DNA of 44,013 bases from an uncultured Jeotgalicoccus sp. GTDB taxonomy: Bacteria > Bacillota > Bacilli > Staphylococcales > Salinicoccaceae. The stretch is taken from NCBI GenBank assembly GCA_947631305.1, contig CANRKV010000002.1, forward strand, positions 1-44,013, given 5' to 3'. This document shows, piece after piece, positions 7,641 to 16,429 of this stretch. Positions within the stretch are counted from its first letter, which is position 1. The number at the start of each line of letters is the position of its first letter. The notes under the pieces are model-generated. The model ran no database searches, was not told the origin of the DNA, and was given only the letters and a program-made list of their open reading frames with translations. The position numbers were made by a program, and so were the translations under genes.

Positions 7641-7829
7641 TCAACCCCTAGTTAAGTTAATGATATGTTCCCACGTTTCAATACGGAATACTCCAAATGG
7701 ATTATCCAGTATGCCGAAGCCAATCATCAGTCCTAAAAAGACGAGGACGATTGCGACGTAGAAAAACAGTAGAATTCTAACCAACAATGGGAACCTACGG
7801 TGAACGATTTTCTGTTGTTGTTCTGCCAT
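7641..7829 (-). CDS. EpuA-like small membrane protein (annotated as RNA polymerase beta-associated)
   Basis: 62 residues: a basic N-terminus with RRFPLLVRILL, one membrane helix (about 16-40), and a short C-terminal tail. This matches the EpuA family, often labelled DNA-directed RNA polymerase subunit beta in databases although its role is not established. The location between murA and fabZ is conserved in related cocci. It is 12 bp after murA and 8 bp before the fabZ start, so probably one transcript. Confidence 0.75.
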   Translation of the reverse strand: MAEQQQKIVHRRFPLLVRILLFFYVAIVLVFLGLMIGFGILDNPFGVFRIETWEHIINLTRG

Positions 7830-7841
7830 AGTATTACCCCT

Positions 7842-9134
7842 TTACTTTGATGTCACCAAATGCTTATCAGAAGCGCTGTCGTTCACGCGTTCAATATCTG
7901 CACCAAGTGCTTTCAGTTTTTCATGGAAGCGCACGTAACCGCGGTCCAGATGCTGAAGTTCAGTTACAGAAGTATAACCTTCTGCTGCAAGGCCTGCAAG
8001 TACTAAAGCTGCGCCGGCTCTTAAATCTGACGCACGTACAGTCGCTCCATAAAGCTGGTTGCCGCCGCGGATGACCGCGTGATTATCTTCGAGTGAGATA
8101 TTAGCATTCATCGCTGAAAATTCTCTCACGTGCATAAAACGGTTCTCGAATATTGTTTCAGTAACGATACTCGTTCCCTCGATCGTCGTCAAGAGCGCCA
8201 TCATCTGACTTTGCATATCTGTCGGGAATCCCGGATGCGGCATTGTTTTAAGATCAGTCGGTTTATATTCCTCTGCAGGAATTACTCTCACATCATTGCC
8301 TTCTTCGACAAAGCGTATACCAACTTCTTCAAGCTTTGATACCACTGCAGATAAATGTTCAATAACAACATTCTTCAAAAGAATTTCACTGCGTGTAATC
8401 GCACCGGCAATCATGAATGTTCCTGCTTCGATACGGTCCGGAATTACAGTGTGTTCTGAACCATGCAGCTTCTCCACACCGATAATTTTAAGATGACCCG
8501 TACCTGCACCAATCACACGGCCGCCCATTGAATTAATGTAGTTCGCAAGATCCGTAATTTCAGGTTCCATCGCAGCGTTTTCAATGTGCGTTGTACCTTC
8601 AGCCAGACTCGCTGCCATCATTAAGTTCTGAGTCGCGCCGACACTTGGGAAATCCATATGAATTTTAGTGCCCTGAAGACGGCCGTCAATTTTACCTTCT
8701 ATATAGCCTGCAGCCTGTTCGAAAGATACACCCATTTTTTCAAGACCTTTAATGTGCTGCTCAATCGGACGTGAACCGATTGCACAGCCTCCCGGCATAG
8801 CAATATTACAGTAGCCGTAACGGCTTAATAATGGACCCATGACAAGCATGCTTGCACGCATTTTACTAACTAATTCATATGGTGCGATACAATTCAATTC
8901 TCCGCTCGCATCGATAACAACACTATTTTTTTCAGCCGATGCTTCTGCACCGAGCGTAGTAATTAATTTTGTTAATGTATTTACATCTGATAATTCGGGT
9001 ACATTTTTAATTATTGAGCGTCCTTCGCCAGCCAGCAGCGATGCTGCCAGAATTGGCAAGACTGCATTTTTGGCTCCTTCAATCTCAACAGAGCCAGACA
9101 GCTTTTGTCCGCCCTTTACAATGATTTTATCCAT
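7842..9134 (-). CDS. murA: UDP-N-acetylglucosamine 1-carboxyvinyltransferase (MurA, copy 1)
   Basis: 430 residues. It transfers enolpyruvate to UDP-GlcNAc, the first committed step of peptidoglycan synthesis and the fosfomycin target. Visible motifs are the KGGQKLSGSVEIEGAKNA start, the active-site cysteine loop MPGGCAIGSRPIEQH at about residues 113-127, and IPDRIEAGTFMIA. By position (next to the atp operon) this is the murA/murAA ortholog; a second MurA lies at 27064-28329. A basic/acidic tail follows the conserved domain. Confidence 0.96.
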   Translation of the reverse strand: MDKIIVKGGQKLSGSVEIEGAKNAVLPILAASLLAGEGRSIIKNVPELSDVNTLTKLITTLGAEASAEKNSVVIDASGELNCIAPYELVSKMRASMLVMGPLLSRYGYCNIAMPGGCAIGSRPIEQHIKGLEKMGVSFEQAAGYIEGKIDGRLQGTKIHMDFPSVGATQNLMMAASLAEGTTHIENAAMEPEITDLANYINSMGGRVIGAGTGHLKIIGVEKLHGSEHTVIPDRIEAGTFMIAGAITRSEILLKNVVIEHLSAVVSKLEEVGIRFVEEGNDVRVIPAEEYKPTDLKTMPHPGFPTDMQSQMMALLTTIEGTSIVTETIFENRFMHVREFSAMNANISLEDNHAVIRGGNQLYGATVRASDLRAGAALVLAGLAAEGYTSVTELQHLDRGYVRFHEKLKALGADIERVNDSASDKHLVTSK

Positions 9135-9204
9135 CTTCTCACTCCATATTTCTCTATACCATTCATTATAATAATACGGTGTTTAGGTATCACTTGTAAA
9201 GCAA

Positions 9205-9435
9205 TTAGCTGAACATGAGCGCTGCTTCCTGTGTATATCTAAAGATGTCCATGATAAAGTTGCTCATCGCTGTTCCTAATAAGACACTCAGCATGATAAG
9301 CACCAGGCGAATTCGTCCGACCTCACCTTTATTAAATAAATTTTCAATCCTTATTCCCTGTAATACCCAGAATGCAAGACCGATACACAAAATATGCAGA
9401 ATAATATGCATTAAAGCGAACTGAGAAAAGCCCAA
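9205..9435 (-). CDS. DUF1146 family membrane protein (YwzB-like)
   Basis: 76 residues with two hydrophobic segments (about 5-25 and 43-65) separated by the loop IRIENLFNKGEVGRIR. It matches the DUF1146/YwzB family by sequence pattern and by its conserved place between atpC and murA. Function unknown; the protein is expected in the cell membrane. Translation probably starts at a TTG (9433-9435), supported by a strong GGAGGAGG site 7 bases upstream. It follows the atp operon terminator, so read-through or its own promoter is needed. Confidence 0.8.
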   Translation of the reverse strand: MGFSQFALMHIILHILCIGLAFWVLQGIRIENLFNKGEVGRIRLVLIMLSVLLGTAMSNFIMDIFRYTQEAALMFS

Positions 9436-9459
9436 AGAAATTCCTCCTCCCGATAAAAA

Positions 9460-9482
9460 AAAGACTGGAAGGTCCAGTCTTT
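9460..9482 (-). terminator. Terminator of the ATP synthase operon
   Basis: The minus strand has AGACTGGA paired with TCCAGTCT and extended by A/T pairs, then eight Ts. It lies 10 bases after the atpC stop. Confidence 0.9.
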
Positions 9483-9491
9483 TAGTTTGAA

Positions 9492-9896
9492 TTAATATTT
9501 AGATACTTCTAAACGGTTAACCGCACGCTGTAATGCCAGTTCTGCACGATACGTATCGACACGTTCATCCTGCGATTCTAAAAGCAGCTGTTCTGCTCTC
9601 ACTTTCGCAGATTCTGCACGTTCGGAATCAATATCTTTTGAAAACTCGCCAGCCTGCACAAGTACTGTAATCTGTTCAGGTCTGATTTCTGCAAACCCTT
9701 CAGAAACAGCCAGGTATTCGAATTTACCGTTTATTTTAACACGAAGGACACCTATTTTAAGCGGTGTTACAGTCGGAATATGACCGGCCATCACACCAAG
9801 CTCACCCTGTTTAGTTTGAAGAACAACGATTTCCGAATCTTCTTCGTGGAAAACAGAACCGTTAGGAGTAACTACATCAAGTGCAATTGTTGCCAT
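9492..9896 (-). CDS. atpC: F-type ATP synthase epsilon subunit
   Basis: 134 residues. An N-terminal beta-sandwich (about 1-85; VVTPNGSVFHE, GELGVMAGHIPTVTPLKIG, FAEIRPEQITVLV) is followed by a two-helix C-terminal domain that can inhibit hydrolysis. It is part of the central stalk with gamma. It is the last gene of atpIBEFHAGDC, 16 bp after atpD, and followed by a terminator. Confidence 0.97.
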   Translation of the reverse strand: MATIALDVVTPNGSVFHEEDSEIVVLQTKQGELGVMAGHIPTVTPLKIGVLRVKINGKFEYLAVSEGFAEIRPEQITVLVQAGEFSKDIDSERAESAKVRAEQLLLESQDERVDTYRAELALQRAVNRLEVSKY

Positions 9897-9912
9897 GTTT
9901 TACCCTCCCGTT

Positions 9913-11328
9913 TTAGACTTCTACACCTTGTTGACGCGCTTTATCAAGTGCGTCTTCGATGCCGCCGACAAGACGGAAAGCATCTTCAGGAACGTGGTCG
10001 TACTTACCTTCCAGGATAGCTTTAAAGTCTTGAACTGTTTCTTTAACAGGTACGTAAGAACCTTTTTGTCCTGTAAATTGTTCTGCTACGTGGAAGTTCT
10101 GACTTAAGAAGAACTGGATACGGCGTGCGCGTCCAACAGTGTTTTTATCTTCTTCAGAAAGCTCATCCATACCTAGAATTGCAATAATATCCTGCAGTTC
10201 ACGGTATTTTTGAAGCGTAGACTGAACATCTCTTGCTACTTTATAGTGTTCCTCACCAACAATTGCCGGAGAAAGTGCACGTGAAGTAGATGCTAATGGG
10301 TCCACAGCCGGGTAAATACCCATCTCTGAAAGTTTACGTTCCAAGTTAGTCGTCGCATCTAAGTGAGCGAACGTCTGAGCCGGAGCCGGGTCAGTGTAGT
10401 CATCGGCTGGTACGAATACTGCCTGGATTGACGTTACTGAACCAACGTTAGTTGACGTAATTCTTTCCTGTAATTGTCCCATCTCAGTTGCAAGTGTAGG
10501 CTGGTAACCTACCGCTGAAGGCATACGTCCGAGGAGCGCTGATACTTCAGAACCTGCTTGAGTAAAGCGGAAAATGTTATCGATAAACAGAAGAACGTCC
10601 TGACCTTGTTCGTCACGGAAGTATTCTGCCATTGTTAATCCTGAAAGTGCTACACGCATACGTGCGCCAGGCGGTTCATTCATCTGACCGAAAACCATTG
10701 CAGTTTTCTTGATAACACCTGAATCTTTCATTTCGTAGTAAAGGTCGTTACCTTCACGAGTACGTTCACCAACACCGGCGAATACCGAAATACCACCGTG
10801 TTCTTGTGCAACGTTGTTAATAAGTTCCTGGATAAGAACTGTTTTACCAACACCGGCACCACCGAAAAGTCCAACTTTACCACCTTTAGTGTAAGGTGCA
10901 AGAAGGTCTACTACTTTAATACCAGTTTCAAGAATTTCAGTTGAAGTTGATAATTCATCAAACTTCGGAGCTAAACGGTGAATTGGATCACGGCGTTGAG
11001 AAGCTGAAAGCGGTCCATCTAAGTCGATATGTTCACCTAATACGTTGAATACACGACCAAGAGTCTCTTCTCCTACAGGCACTGTGATTGGAGAACCTGC
11101 GTTCTCTACCTCAGCACCACGGCGTAAGCCGTCAGTAGAACTCATTGCAATCGTTCTGACAATGTTATCGCCGCGGTGTAACGCAACTTCAAGTGTCAGA
11201 GAGATTGGCTCTGAATTAGCATTGTCAATTTTAACTACCAGTGCGTTATTAATTTCAGGTAATTCACCTTCATTAAAGCGCACGTCAACTACAGGTCCCA
11301 TTACTTGGACTACTTGACCTAAAGCCAT
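9913..11328 (-). CDS. atpD: F-type ATP synthase beta subunit
   Basis: 471 residues, full length. Catalytic subunit of F1. Motifs: Walker A GGAGVGKTVL near residue 155, the GERTREGNDLY block with the catalytic Glu, Walker B DVLLFIDNIFRFTQAG, and ALSPAIVGEEHY. It follows atpG by 21 bp. Confidence 0.99.
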   Translation of the reverse strand: MALGQVVQVMGPVVDVRFNEGELPEINNALVVKIDNANSEPISLTLEVALHRGDNIVRTIAMSSTDGLRRGAEVENAGSPITVPVGEETLGRVFNVLGEHIDLDGPLSASQRRDPIHRLAPKFDELSTSTEILETGIKVVDLLAPYTKGGKVGLFGGAGVGKTVLIQELINNVAQEHGGISVFAGVGERTREGNDLYYEMKDSGVIKKTAMVFGQMNEPPGARMRVALSGLTMAEYFRDEQGQDVLLFIDNIFRFTQAGSEVSALLGRMPSAVGYQPTLATEMGQLQERITSTNVGSVTSIQAVFVPADDYTDPAPAQTFAHLDATTNLERKLSEMGIYPAVDPLASTSRALSPAIVGEEHYKVARDVQSTLQKYRELQDIIAILGMDELSEEDKNTVGRARRIQFFLSQNFHVAEQFTGQKGSYVPVKETVQDFKAILEGKYDHVPEDAFRLVGGIEDALDKARQQGVEV

Positions 11329-11349
11329 TTAATTTCCTCCTAATCTCAA

Positions 11350-12225
11350 TTATTCTAGTGCAGATGCGCCACCGACGATTTCTGTAATCTCCTGCGTAAT
11401 CGCCGCTTGTCTTAAGCGGTTATACTGCAGCTGAAGATCGCCAACAAGCTCAGTTGCATTATCAGTTGCTGCCTTCATAGCTGTCATACGTGCTGCGTGC
11501 TCACTCGCTTTTGCGTCGAGCAGTGCACCGTAAATCAGACTTTCGGCATACTGAGGTAAAATTGTTTCCAGAATTGTTTCTTTATCCGGTTCAAACTCGT
11601 AACTTGCGAGTGCTGAATCAGAATGATCTGTCTGAACATCAGTTTCTGTTAATGGTAATACTTTACGAACTGTTACCTGCTGCTCTAAAATATTTACAAA
11701 CTTGTTATAAATAATATAAAGCTCATCGATATCTTCGTTTATAAATCCGTTAACCGACTGAACAGCGATTTCTTTCACGCTGGCAAAGTCCGGCTGGTCG
11801 GGTAATCCAAGACGATGATTTGTAACATGGAAGCCACGCCCTGTTAAAGTTTCATAGCCAATTTTTCCGAGGACGAATAAATCATATGAATCGGGATTGT
11901 TATCATGTCGTTTATCAGTTTCTTCTGTAATAGCTTTAACGACGTTGTTATTGTAAGGACCAGCTTTACCTGTGTCACTTGAAATTATGATATAGCCCGT
12001 TCTCTTAATTGGTCTCTCTTCTAACATAGGGTGTGAGCTTTCAGTATCACCGGCTGCAATAGCTCTGACTGTTTCCTGGATTTTATCCATGTACGGCTGG
12101 AATTTTTTCGAATTCTGTTCAGCTCGGGTCAGTTTGGAGTTAGCAACCATATGCATTGCACTTGTCAATTGACTCATCTTTTTCGTAGAGCCAATACGAC
12201 CTTTAATTTCTCTTAGTGAAACCAT
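11350..12225 (-). CDS. atpG: F-type ATP synthase gamma subunit
   Basis: 291 residues. Central rotor shaft. The conserved N-terminal helix MVSLREIKGRIGSTKKMSQLTSAM and C-terminal helix with ARMTAMKAATDNA are both present. The segment usually reading SDRGLCG-like is SDTGKAGPYNNNV here, somewhat divergent from the common form. It lies between atpA and atpD in the normal order. Confidence 0.98.
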   Translation of the reverse strand: MVSLREIKGRIGSTKKMSQLTSAMHMVANSKLTRAEQNSKKFQPYMDKIQETVRAIAAGDTESSHPMLEERPIKRTGYIIISSDTGKAGPYNNNVVKAITEETDKRHDNNPDSYDLFVLGKIGYETLTGRGFHVTNHRLGLPDQPDFASVKEIAVQSVNGFINEDIDELYIIYNKFVNILEQQVTVRKVLPLTETDVQTDHSDSALASYEFEPDKETILETILPQYAESLIYGALLDAKASEHAARMTAMKAATDNATELVGDLQLQYNRLRQAAITQEITEIVGGASALE

Positions 12226-12255
12226 GAATTCACCACCTTAGTAATTACTTACTTC

Positions 12256-13764
12256 TTAGTTAGAAGGGTTGAAAAGCTTTTTGAAACTCGTAATTGCTTT
12301 ATCGTATGCTTCACTGTCAGGAAGTTGTTTAGTTTGAGCGATCTGGTTTAATAATTCAGCGTCGTTCGCTTCAAGCCAGCTCATGAATTCAGCTTCGAAA
12401 CGTGTAACGTCTTCAACTGGAACATCGTCCAGGTAGCCGTTAACAAGTGCGAAAAGAATTACAACTTGTTTTTCTACTTTTAATGGTGCGTTTTCAGGCT
12501 GTTTAAGCACTTCAACTGTACGCGCACCACGGTCAAGTTTAGCTTTTGTCGACTCGTCAAGATCTGAACCGAACTGAGCAAATGCTTCCAGTTCACGGTA
12601 TGCAGCAAGGTCTAAACGCAGCGTACCCGCTACTTTCTTCATTGCTTTAATCTGTGCTGAACCACCTACACGTGATACTGAAAGACCGGCGTTAATCGCT
12701 GGACGTACACCTGAGTGGAACAGGTCTGACTGCAGGAAGATCTGACCGTCAGTAATAGAGATAACGTTTGTTGGAACGAATGCACTGATGTCTCCTGCCT
12801 GAGTTTCGATGAATGGCAATGCAGTAATTGAACCGCCGCCTAAATCATCATTTAATTTCGCAGCACGCTCAAGAAGACGGCTGTGAAGGTAGAATACGTC
12901 ACCAGGGAATGCTTCACGGCCCGGCGGACGGCGTAATAGTAATGATAATTCACGGTAAGCCGCAGCTTGTTTCGTTAAATCATCATAAACGATTAACACG
13001 TGTTTGCCGTTGAACATGAATTCTTCGGCCATAGATACACCAGCGTATGGTGAAATATATAGTAATGGAGCAGGATCTGCTGCACCGGCAGTAACGATAA
13101 TTGTGTAATCAAGCGCACCGTTTTTACGTAAAGTTTCTACTGTAGCACGTACAGTTGATTCTTTTTGTCCAATCGCTACGTAGACACAAATCATGTCCTG
13201 ATCTTTTTGGTTAATAATTGTATCGATTGCAATTGTTGTTTTACCAGTCTGACGGTCACCGATGATTAACTCACGCTGTCCGCGGCCGATTGGCACTAAT
13301 GCGTCAATTGCTTTAATTCCTGTTTGTAATGGCTCATCAACACTTTTACGGTCCATAACTCCAGTCGCCGGACTTTCGATAGGACGTGTTTTAGTAGTAT
13401 TGAGAGGGCCTTTACCGTCGATCGGCTGACCGAGCGGGTTTACTACACGGCCGATAAGTTCTTCACCAACTGGAACTTCCATAATGCGTCCAGTACGTTT
13501 AACTTCATCGCCTTCTTTAATATCGTCACTTGGTCCAAGTATTACGATACCAACATTATTTTCTTCAAGGTTTTGAGCAAGTCCAAGTACACCACTCGGG
13601 AACTCAATTAACTCTCCTGCCATCGCATCGTTTAAACCATGAGCAAGTGCAATTCCGTCACCCACCTGGATAACAGTACCGACATCGGTAACCTGCATAT
13701 CCTTATCATAATTTTCGATTTGGCTTCTTAAGAGAGCACTTATTTCGTCAGCTTTGATTGCCAT
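12256..13764 (-). CDS. atpA: F-type ATP synthase alpha subunit
   Basis: 502 residues. Regulatory nucleotide-binding subunit of F1. Visible are Walker A GDRQTGKTTIA near residue 169, the VYVAIGQKESTV block, and the PGREAFPGDVFYLHSRLLER signature containing the family arginine. ATG 13764 has a GGAGTGA site. It is 15 bp after atpH. Confidence 0.99.
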   Translation of the reverse strand: MAIKADEISALLRSQIENYDKDMQVTDVGTVIQVGDGIALAHGLNDAMAGELIEFPSGVLGLAQNLEENNVGIVILGPSDDIKEGDEVKRTGRIMEVPVGEELIGRVVNPLGQPIDGKGPLNTTKTRPIESPATGVMDRKSVDEPLQTGIKAIDALVPIGRGQRELIIGDRQTGKTTIAIDTIINQKDQDMICVYVAIGQKESTVRATVETLRKNGALDYTIIVTAGAADPAPLLYISPYAGVSMAEEFMFNGKHVLIVYDDLTKQAAAYRELSLLLRRPPGREAFPGDVFYLHSRLLERAAKLNDDLGGGSITALPFIETQAGDISAFVPTNVISITDGQIFLQSDLFHSGVRPAINAGLSVSRVGGSAQIKAMKKVAGTLRLDLAAYRELEAFAQFGSDLDESTKAKLDRGARTVEVLKQPENAPLKVEKQVVILFALVNGYLDDVPVEDVTRFEAEFMSWLEANDAELLNQIAQTKQLPDSEAYDKAITSFKKLFNPSN

Positions 13765-13779
13765 GAAAATGTCACTCCT

Positions 13780-14322
13780 TTAGCTATTCGCATGTTCTTT
13801 AAAATTATTTCTGATACCGTCTAACTGGTTTCGTACAGAACCGTCGTAAACTTTCGAACCTAGAAGCACGCGTACGCCGCCAATAAGTTCTTCATTAATT
13901 TCATTCGTAATAAGCAGCTTTTCATAACCTGTTTTATCAATAAATATCTGACCGAGCTGATCCAGCTCTTCTGCAGATAATTTGTAAACTGACTCCACTG
14001 TTACACGAGCCTGATTATGGCTTTCATCATATAGTGATAAGAACTCGCTGTGTATTTCTTCGAGTAATGACATGTGTTTTTTATCCGACAGGATGCGCAG
14101 CAGGTTTAAGAGAAGTCTGTCGCTTTTACCAAATGCTGCTTCTACCGCTGCCGTTCTTTTATCACGCGTAATCTTCGGGTTATCCATGAATTCGATAAAG
14201 TTCTCCACTGAAGCTGCTGCTTCAGATACTTCAAAGAAATCAGCTTTAACATTCTCAAGATTATCGTGCTGCACTGCTACATCGAACAAAGCGCTGGCGT
14301 ATTTTTGACTGATGTTAGCCAT
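13780..14322 (-). CDS. atpH: F-type ATP synthase delta subunit
   Basis: 180 residues. Peripheral-stalk subunit joining F1 to the b subunits. It has the N-terminal helical domain (KYASALFDVA) and the C-terminal signature with KTGYEKLLITNEINEELIGGVRVLLGSKVYDGSV. The start codon overlaps the atpF stop (TAATG), suggesting translational coupling. Confidence 0.97.
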   Translation of the reverse strand: MANISQKYASALFDVAVQHDNLENVKADFFEVSEAAASVENFIEFMDNPKITRDKRTAAVEAAFGKSDRLLLNLLRILSDKKHMSLLEEIHSEFLSLYDESHNQARVTVESVYKLSAEELDQLGQIFIDKTGYEKLLITNEINEELIGGVRVLLGSKVYDGSVRNQLDGIRNNFKEHANS

Positions 14323-14840
14323 TATTTATCGCCTGCTTCCTGTAAGTAGTTCTGAACGAGGTTTTTCTGATCTTCTGAGTTAAGTTCCTTGCGGATCATC
14401 TTCTCTGCAATCAGTACTGAAAGTTCAGCAACCTGGTCGTTGATATCGCGGACTGCTTTTTCTTTTTCTCTTTCAATATCAGTCTTCGCTTCTGTCATCA
14501 GTTGAGAAGAACGCGCCTCAGCATCTCTGATGATCGACTCTTGTTCTTTCTTCGCCTGACTTTTAGCGTTTTCCATAAGTTCAGAGATTTCAGCCTGCGT
14601 TGATTTCAGCAGTGCGTCGTTCTCTTCTTTTAAGCGTTCAGCTTCTAATTTTCTGTTTTCAGCAAAATCAATATCATCATGGATTAGTTGTTCACGGTCA
14701 TCCATAACTTTCTTAACTGGTTTCCACACATAGTATGACAATACTGCAAGCAGCGTCAGAAAACTCGCGAGTAGAACAAGCGATGTTCCAACAGCCGTGC
14801 CCATAGTTTCACCAGCAGCACCTAAAATTAATAGTTCCAC
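14322..14840 (-). CDS. atpF: F-type ATP synthase b subunit
   Basis: 172 residues: one N-terminal membrane helix (about 15-38) followed by a long charged coiled-coil-forming helix with many Glu, Lys and Ala residues. It forms the peripheral stalk that holds F1 against the a subunit. It is separated from atpE by 99 bp that contain a perfect hairpin (see 14899-14925). Confidence 0.97.
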   Translation of the reverse strand: MELLILGAAGETMGTAVGTSLVLLASFLTLLAVLSYYVWKPVKKVMDDREQLIHDDIDFAENRKLEAERLKEENDALLKSTQAEISELMENAKSQAKKEQESIIRDAEARSSQLMTEAKTDIEREKEKAVRDINDQVAELSVLIAEKMIRKELNSEDQKNLVQNYLQEAGDK

Positions 14841-14898
14841 CTATGTACACTCCTTTCAAAAAAGTCTCTAACTCTCGTAGTTATTTACATAATAAGAT

Positions 14899-14925
14899 GG
14901 CGAAATCTTCAAATAAGACTTCGCC
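14899..14925 (-). other. Intercistronic stem-loop between atpE and atpF
   Basis: On the minus strand GGCGAAGTCTT pairs with AAGATTTCGCC (11 bp, one G-T pair) around a 5-base loop, 14 bases after the atpE stop. No T-run follows, so it is unlikely to be an efficient terminator. It may stabilise or delimit the atpE message, which is needed in excess for the c ring. Confidence 0.7.
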
Positions 14926-14939
14926 TTATATAACGACTC

Positions 14940-15155
14940 TTAGAACGTGAACATAAGCAGGAACGCGATAACGATAGCCATAATTGGAACAGCCTCAACT
15001 ACACCAATACCGATGAACATAATCGTTTGTAACGGACCACGTGACTCAGGCTGACGAGCAACACCTTCAACTGTTTTCGAAACAACCATACCAATACCAA
15101 AAGATGCGCCAAGAGCCGCTAAACCTGCTGCAATACCAGCTGCTAGTAAATTCAT
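14940..15155 (-). CDS. atpE: F-type ATP synthase c subunit
   Basis: 71 residues forming a two-helix hairpin. Helix 1 is glycine/alanine-rich, the polar loop is ARQPESRG, and helix 2 carries the ion-binding Glu in GVVEAVPIM. The residues around that Glu (EAVP, and no Gln/Ser pair of the sodium type) point to proton coupling. It forms the rotor ring in the membrane. Confidence 0.98.
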   Translation of the reverse strand: MNLLAAGIAAGLAALGASFGIGMVVSKTVEGVARQPESRGPLQTIMFIGIGVVEAVPIMAIVIAFLLMFTF

Positions 15156-15202
15156 AAAATATTTCCTCCTAGAAAATTGTATATTATTATTTTTTTATTA
15201 TA

Positions 15203-15937
15203 TTAATGATCATCGCTCACTTTATGTGATAGATAAACCATTGATAACATTACGAATATAAATGCCTGAATCGCACCTATAAATACTTTAAATCCTTGCC
15301 ATACCATCATAGGAATAAATCCTAATGCGCCTAATACCGTACCTCCGGTTACTAATCCCAACAGGAGTAACAGAAGTATCTCACCAGCATAAACGTTACC
15401 GTAAAGACGTAAACCGAGTGTTAAGTTATATGTAAATTCTTCGATGAATTTGATTGGTGCAAGCCACCACATCGGCGTAACATATTGTTTCAAATAACCG
15501 CGCATTCCCTGCATCTTCACACCATAATAGTGTGTCAGTACAATCATCAGTCCTGCGAGCGTCAGCGTAACGACCGGGTCAGCTGTTGGTGATTTCACCC
15601 ACAGTGTATGATCCGCATCAGGTGCGACGAACGACAGCGGTATACCGATTAAGTTGCCGATTAAAATGAATAAGAACAATGTCAGCGCTAAAAAGTGGAA
15701 CTGTGCCCCTTCTTTCCATGCCATGTTGCTCTTAATTATTCCTTTAACGAAGTTCATTAACGCCTCTACTAGCACCTGACCTTTACCAGTCGGACGCACT
15801 GCGAGCTTTCTCGTCATGAAAAACAGCGTAAAGAAGATAAGCAGACATGTAATGATGATCATCATTGAAGTTGCAAGTTCGAATACAATTGGTATTCCGA
15901 ACAAATCAAACGACCACGTTGGAATTCCGTGTTCCAT
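15203..15937 (-). CDS. atpB: F-type ATP synthase a subunit
   Basis: 244 residues, a polytopic membrane protein with about five to six helices. It forms the proton channel against the c ring. The essential arginine lies in NLTLGLRLYGNVYAGEILL, and the C-terminal helix has the conserved IQAFIFVMLSMVYL. It is 4 bp after atpI. Confidence 0.98.
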   Translation of the reverse strand: MEHGIPTWSFDLFGIPIVFELATSMMIIITCLLIFFTLFFMTRKLAVRPTGKGQVLVEALMNFVKGIIKSNMAWKEGAQFHFLALTLFLFILIGNLIGIPLSFVAPDADHTLWVKSPTADPVVTLTLAGLMIVLTHYYGVKMQGMRGYLKQYVTPMWWLAPIKFIEEFTYNLTLGLRLYGNVYAGEILLLLLLGLVTGGTVLGALGFIPMMVWQGFKVFIGAIQAFIFVMLSMVYLSHKVSDDH

Positions 15938-15941
15938 TTCT

Positions 15942-16304
15942 TCACCTCTTCCGTTTAAAAAGTTCCAATGCTGCGCGCCAGAAAATCAGCGCATAAGTGA
16001 GGAGCAGCCCGACTAAAATACCGATGATATTCAAAGTTTCAGGAAACCTCACCCATATTAAACAGGCCGCCGCGACAATAAGCATTCTCGTTAACGTTCC
16101 TGTTTTAACTTTTTCGCCATCACTGAGCTGTGCAGTTCTTAAATTATAGTACCAATTATAAGACAGCAGCATCGATCCGATGATACCGACGCACAGCCCT
16201 GCAAAAAACGGCAAAGAAGTAAATATATAAGCAATAATACTCAATATTAAAAGTATTATTAAATATTTCATAAAGTTTTTAAAATATCCTTTAAAAATTT
16301 TCAC
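15942..16304 (-). CDS. atpI: ATP synthase I-like protein
   Basis: 120 residues with four membrane segments, the expected layout of AtpI, which in other bacteria assists c-ring assembly or Mg uptake. The sequence is poorly conserved; the call rests on topology and its place as first gene of the atp operon, next to atpB. A good promoter lies about 60-90 bp upstream. Confidence 0.85.
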   Translation of the reverse strand: MKIFKGYFKNFMKYLIILLILSIIAYIFTSLPFFAGLCVGIIGSMLLSYNWYYNLRTAQLSDGEKVKTGTLTRMLIVAAACLIWVRFPETLNIIGILVGLLLTYALIFWRAALELFKRKR

Positions 16305-16364
16305 TGTCTTTTACGACTCCCCGTGTAATGTAACTTGTTGTGAAAACAATTACATACTCTAATG

Positions 16365-16393
16365 ATTTTATAGGAGCGCAATTTTTGTGTCAA
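16365..16393 (-). promoter_or_regulatory. Promoter of the ATP synthase operon
   Basis: Minus strand TTGACA (16388-16393), 17 bp, TAAAAT (16365-16370). It is a strong sigma-A type promoter placed between mnaA and atpI, giving an untranslated leader of about 50-55 nt. Confidence 0.85.
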
Positions 16394-16429
16394 CAAAATA
16401 TGGAAATTTTAACAACATGTTCACATTTG

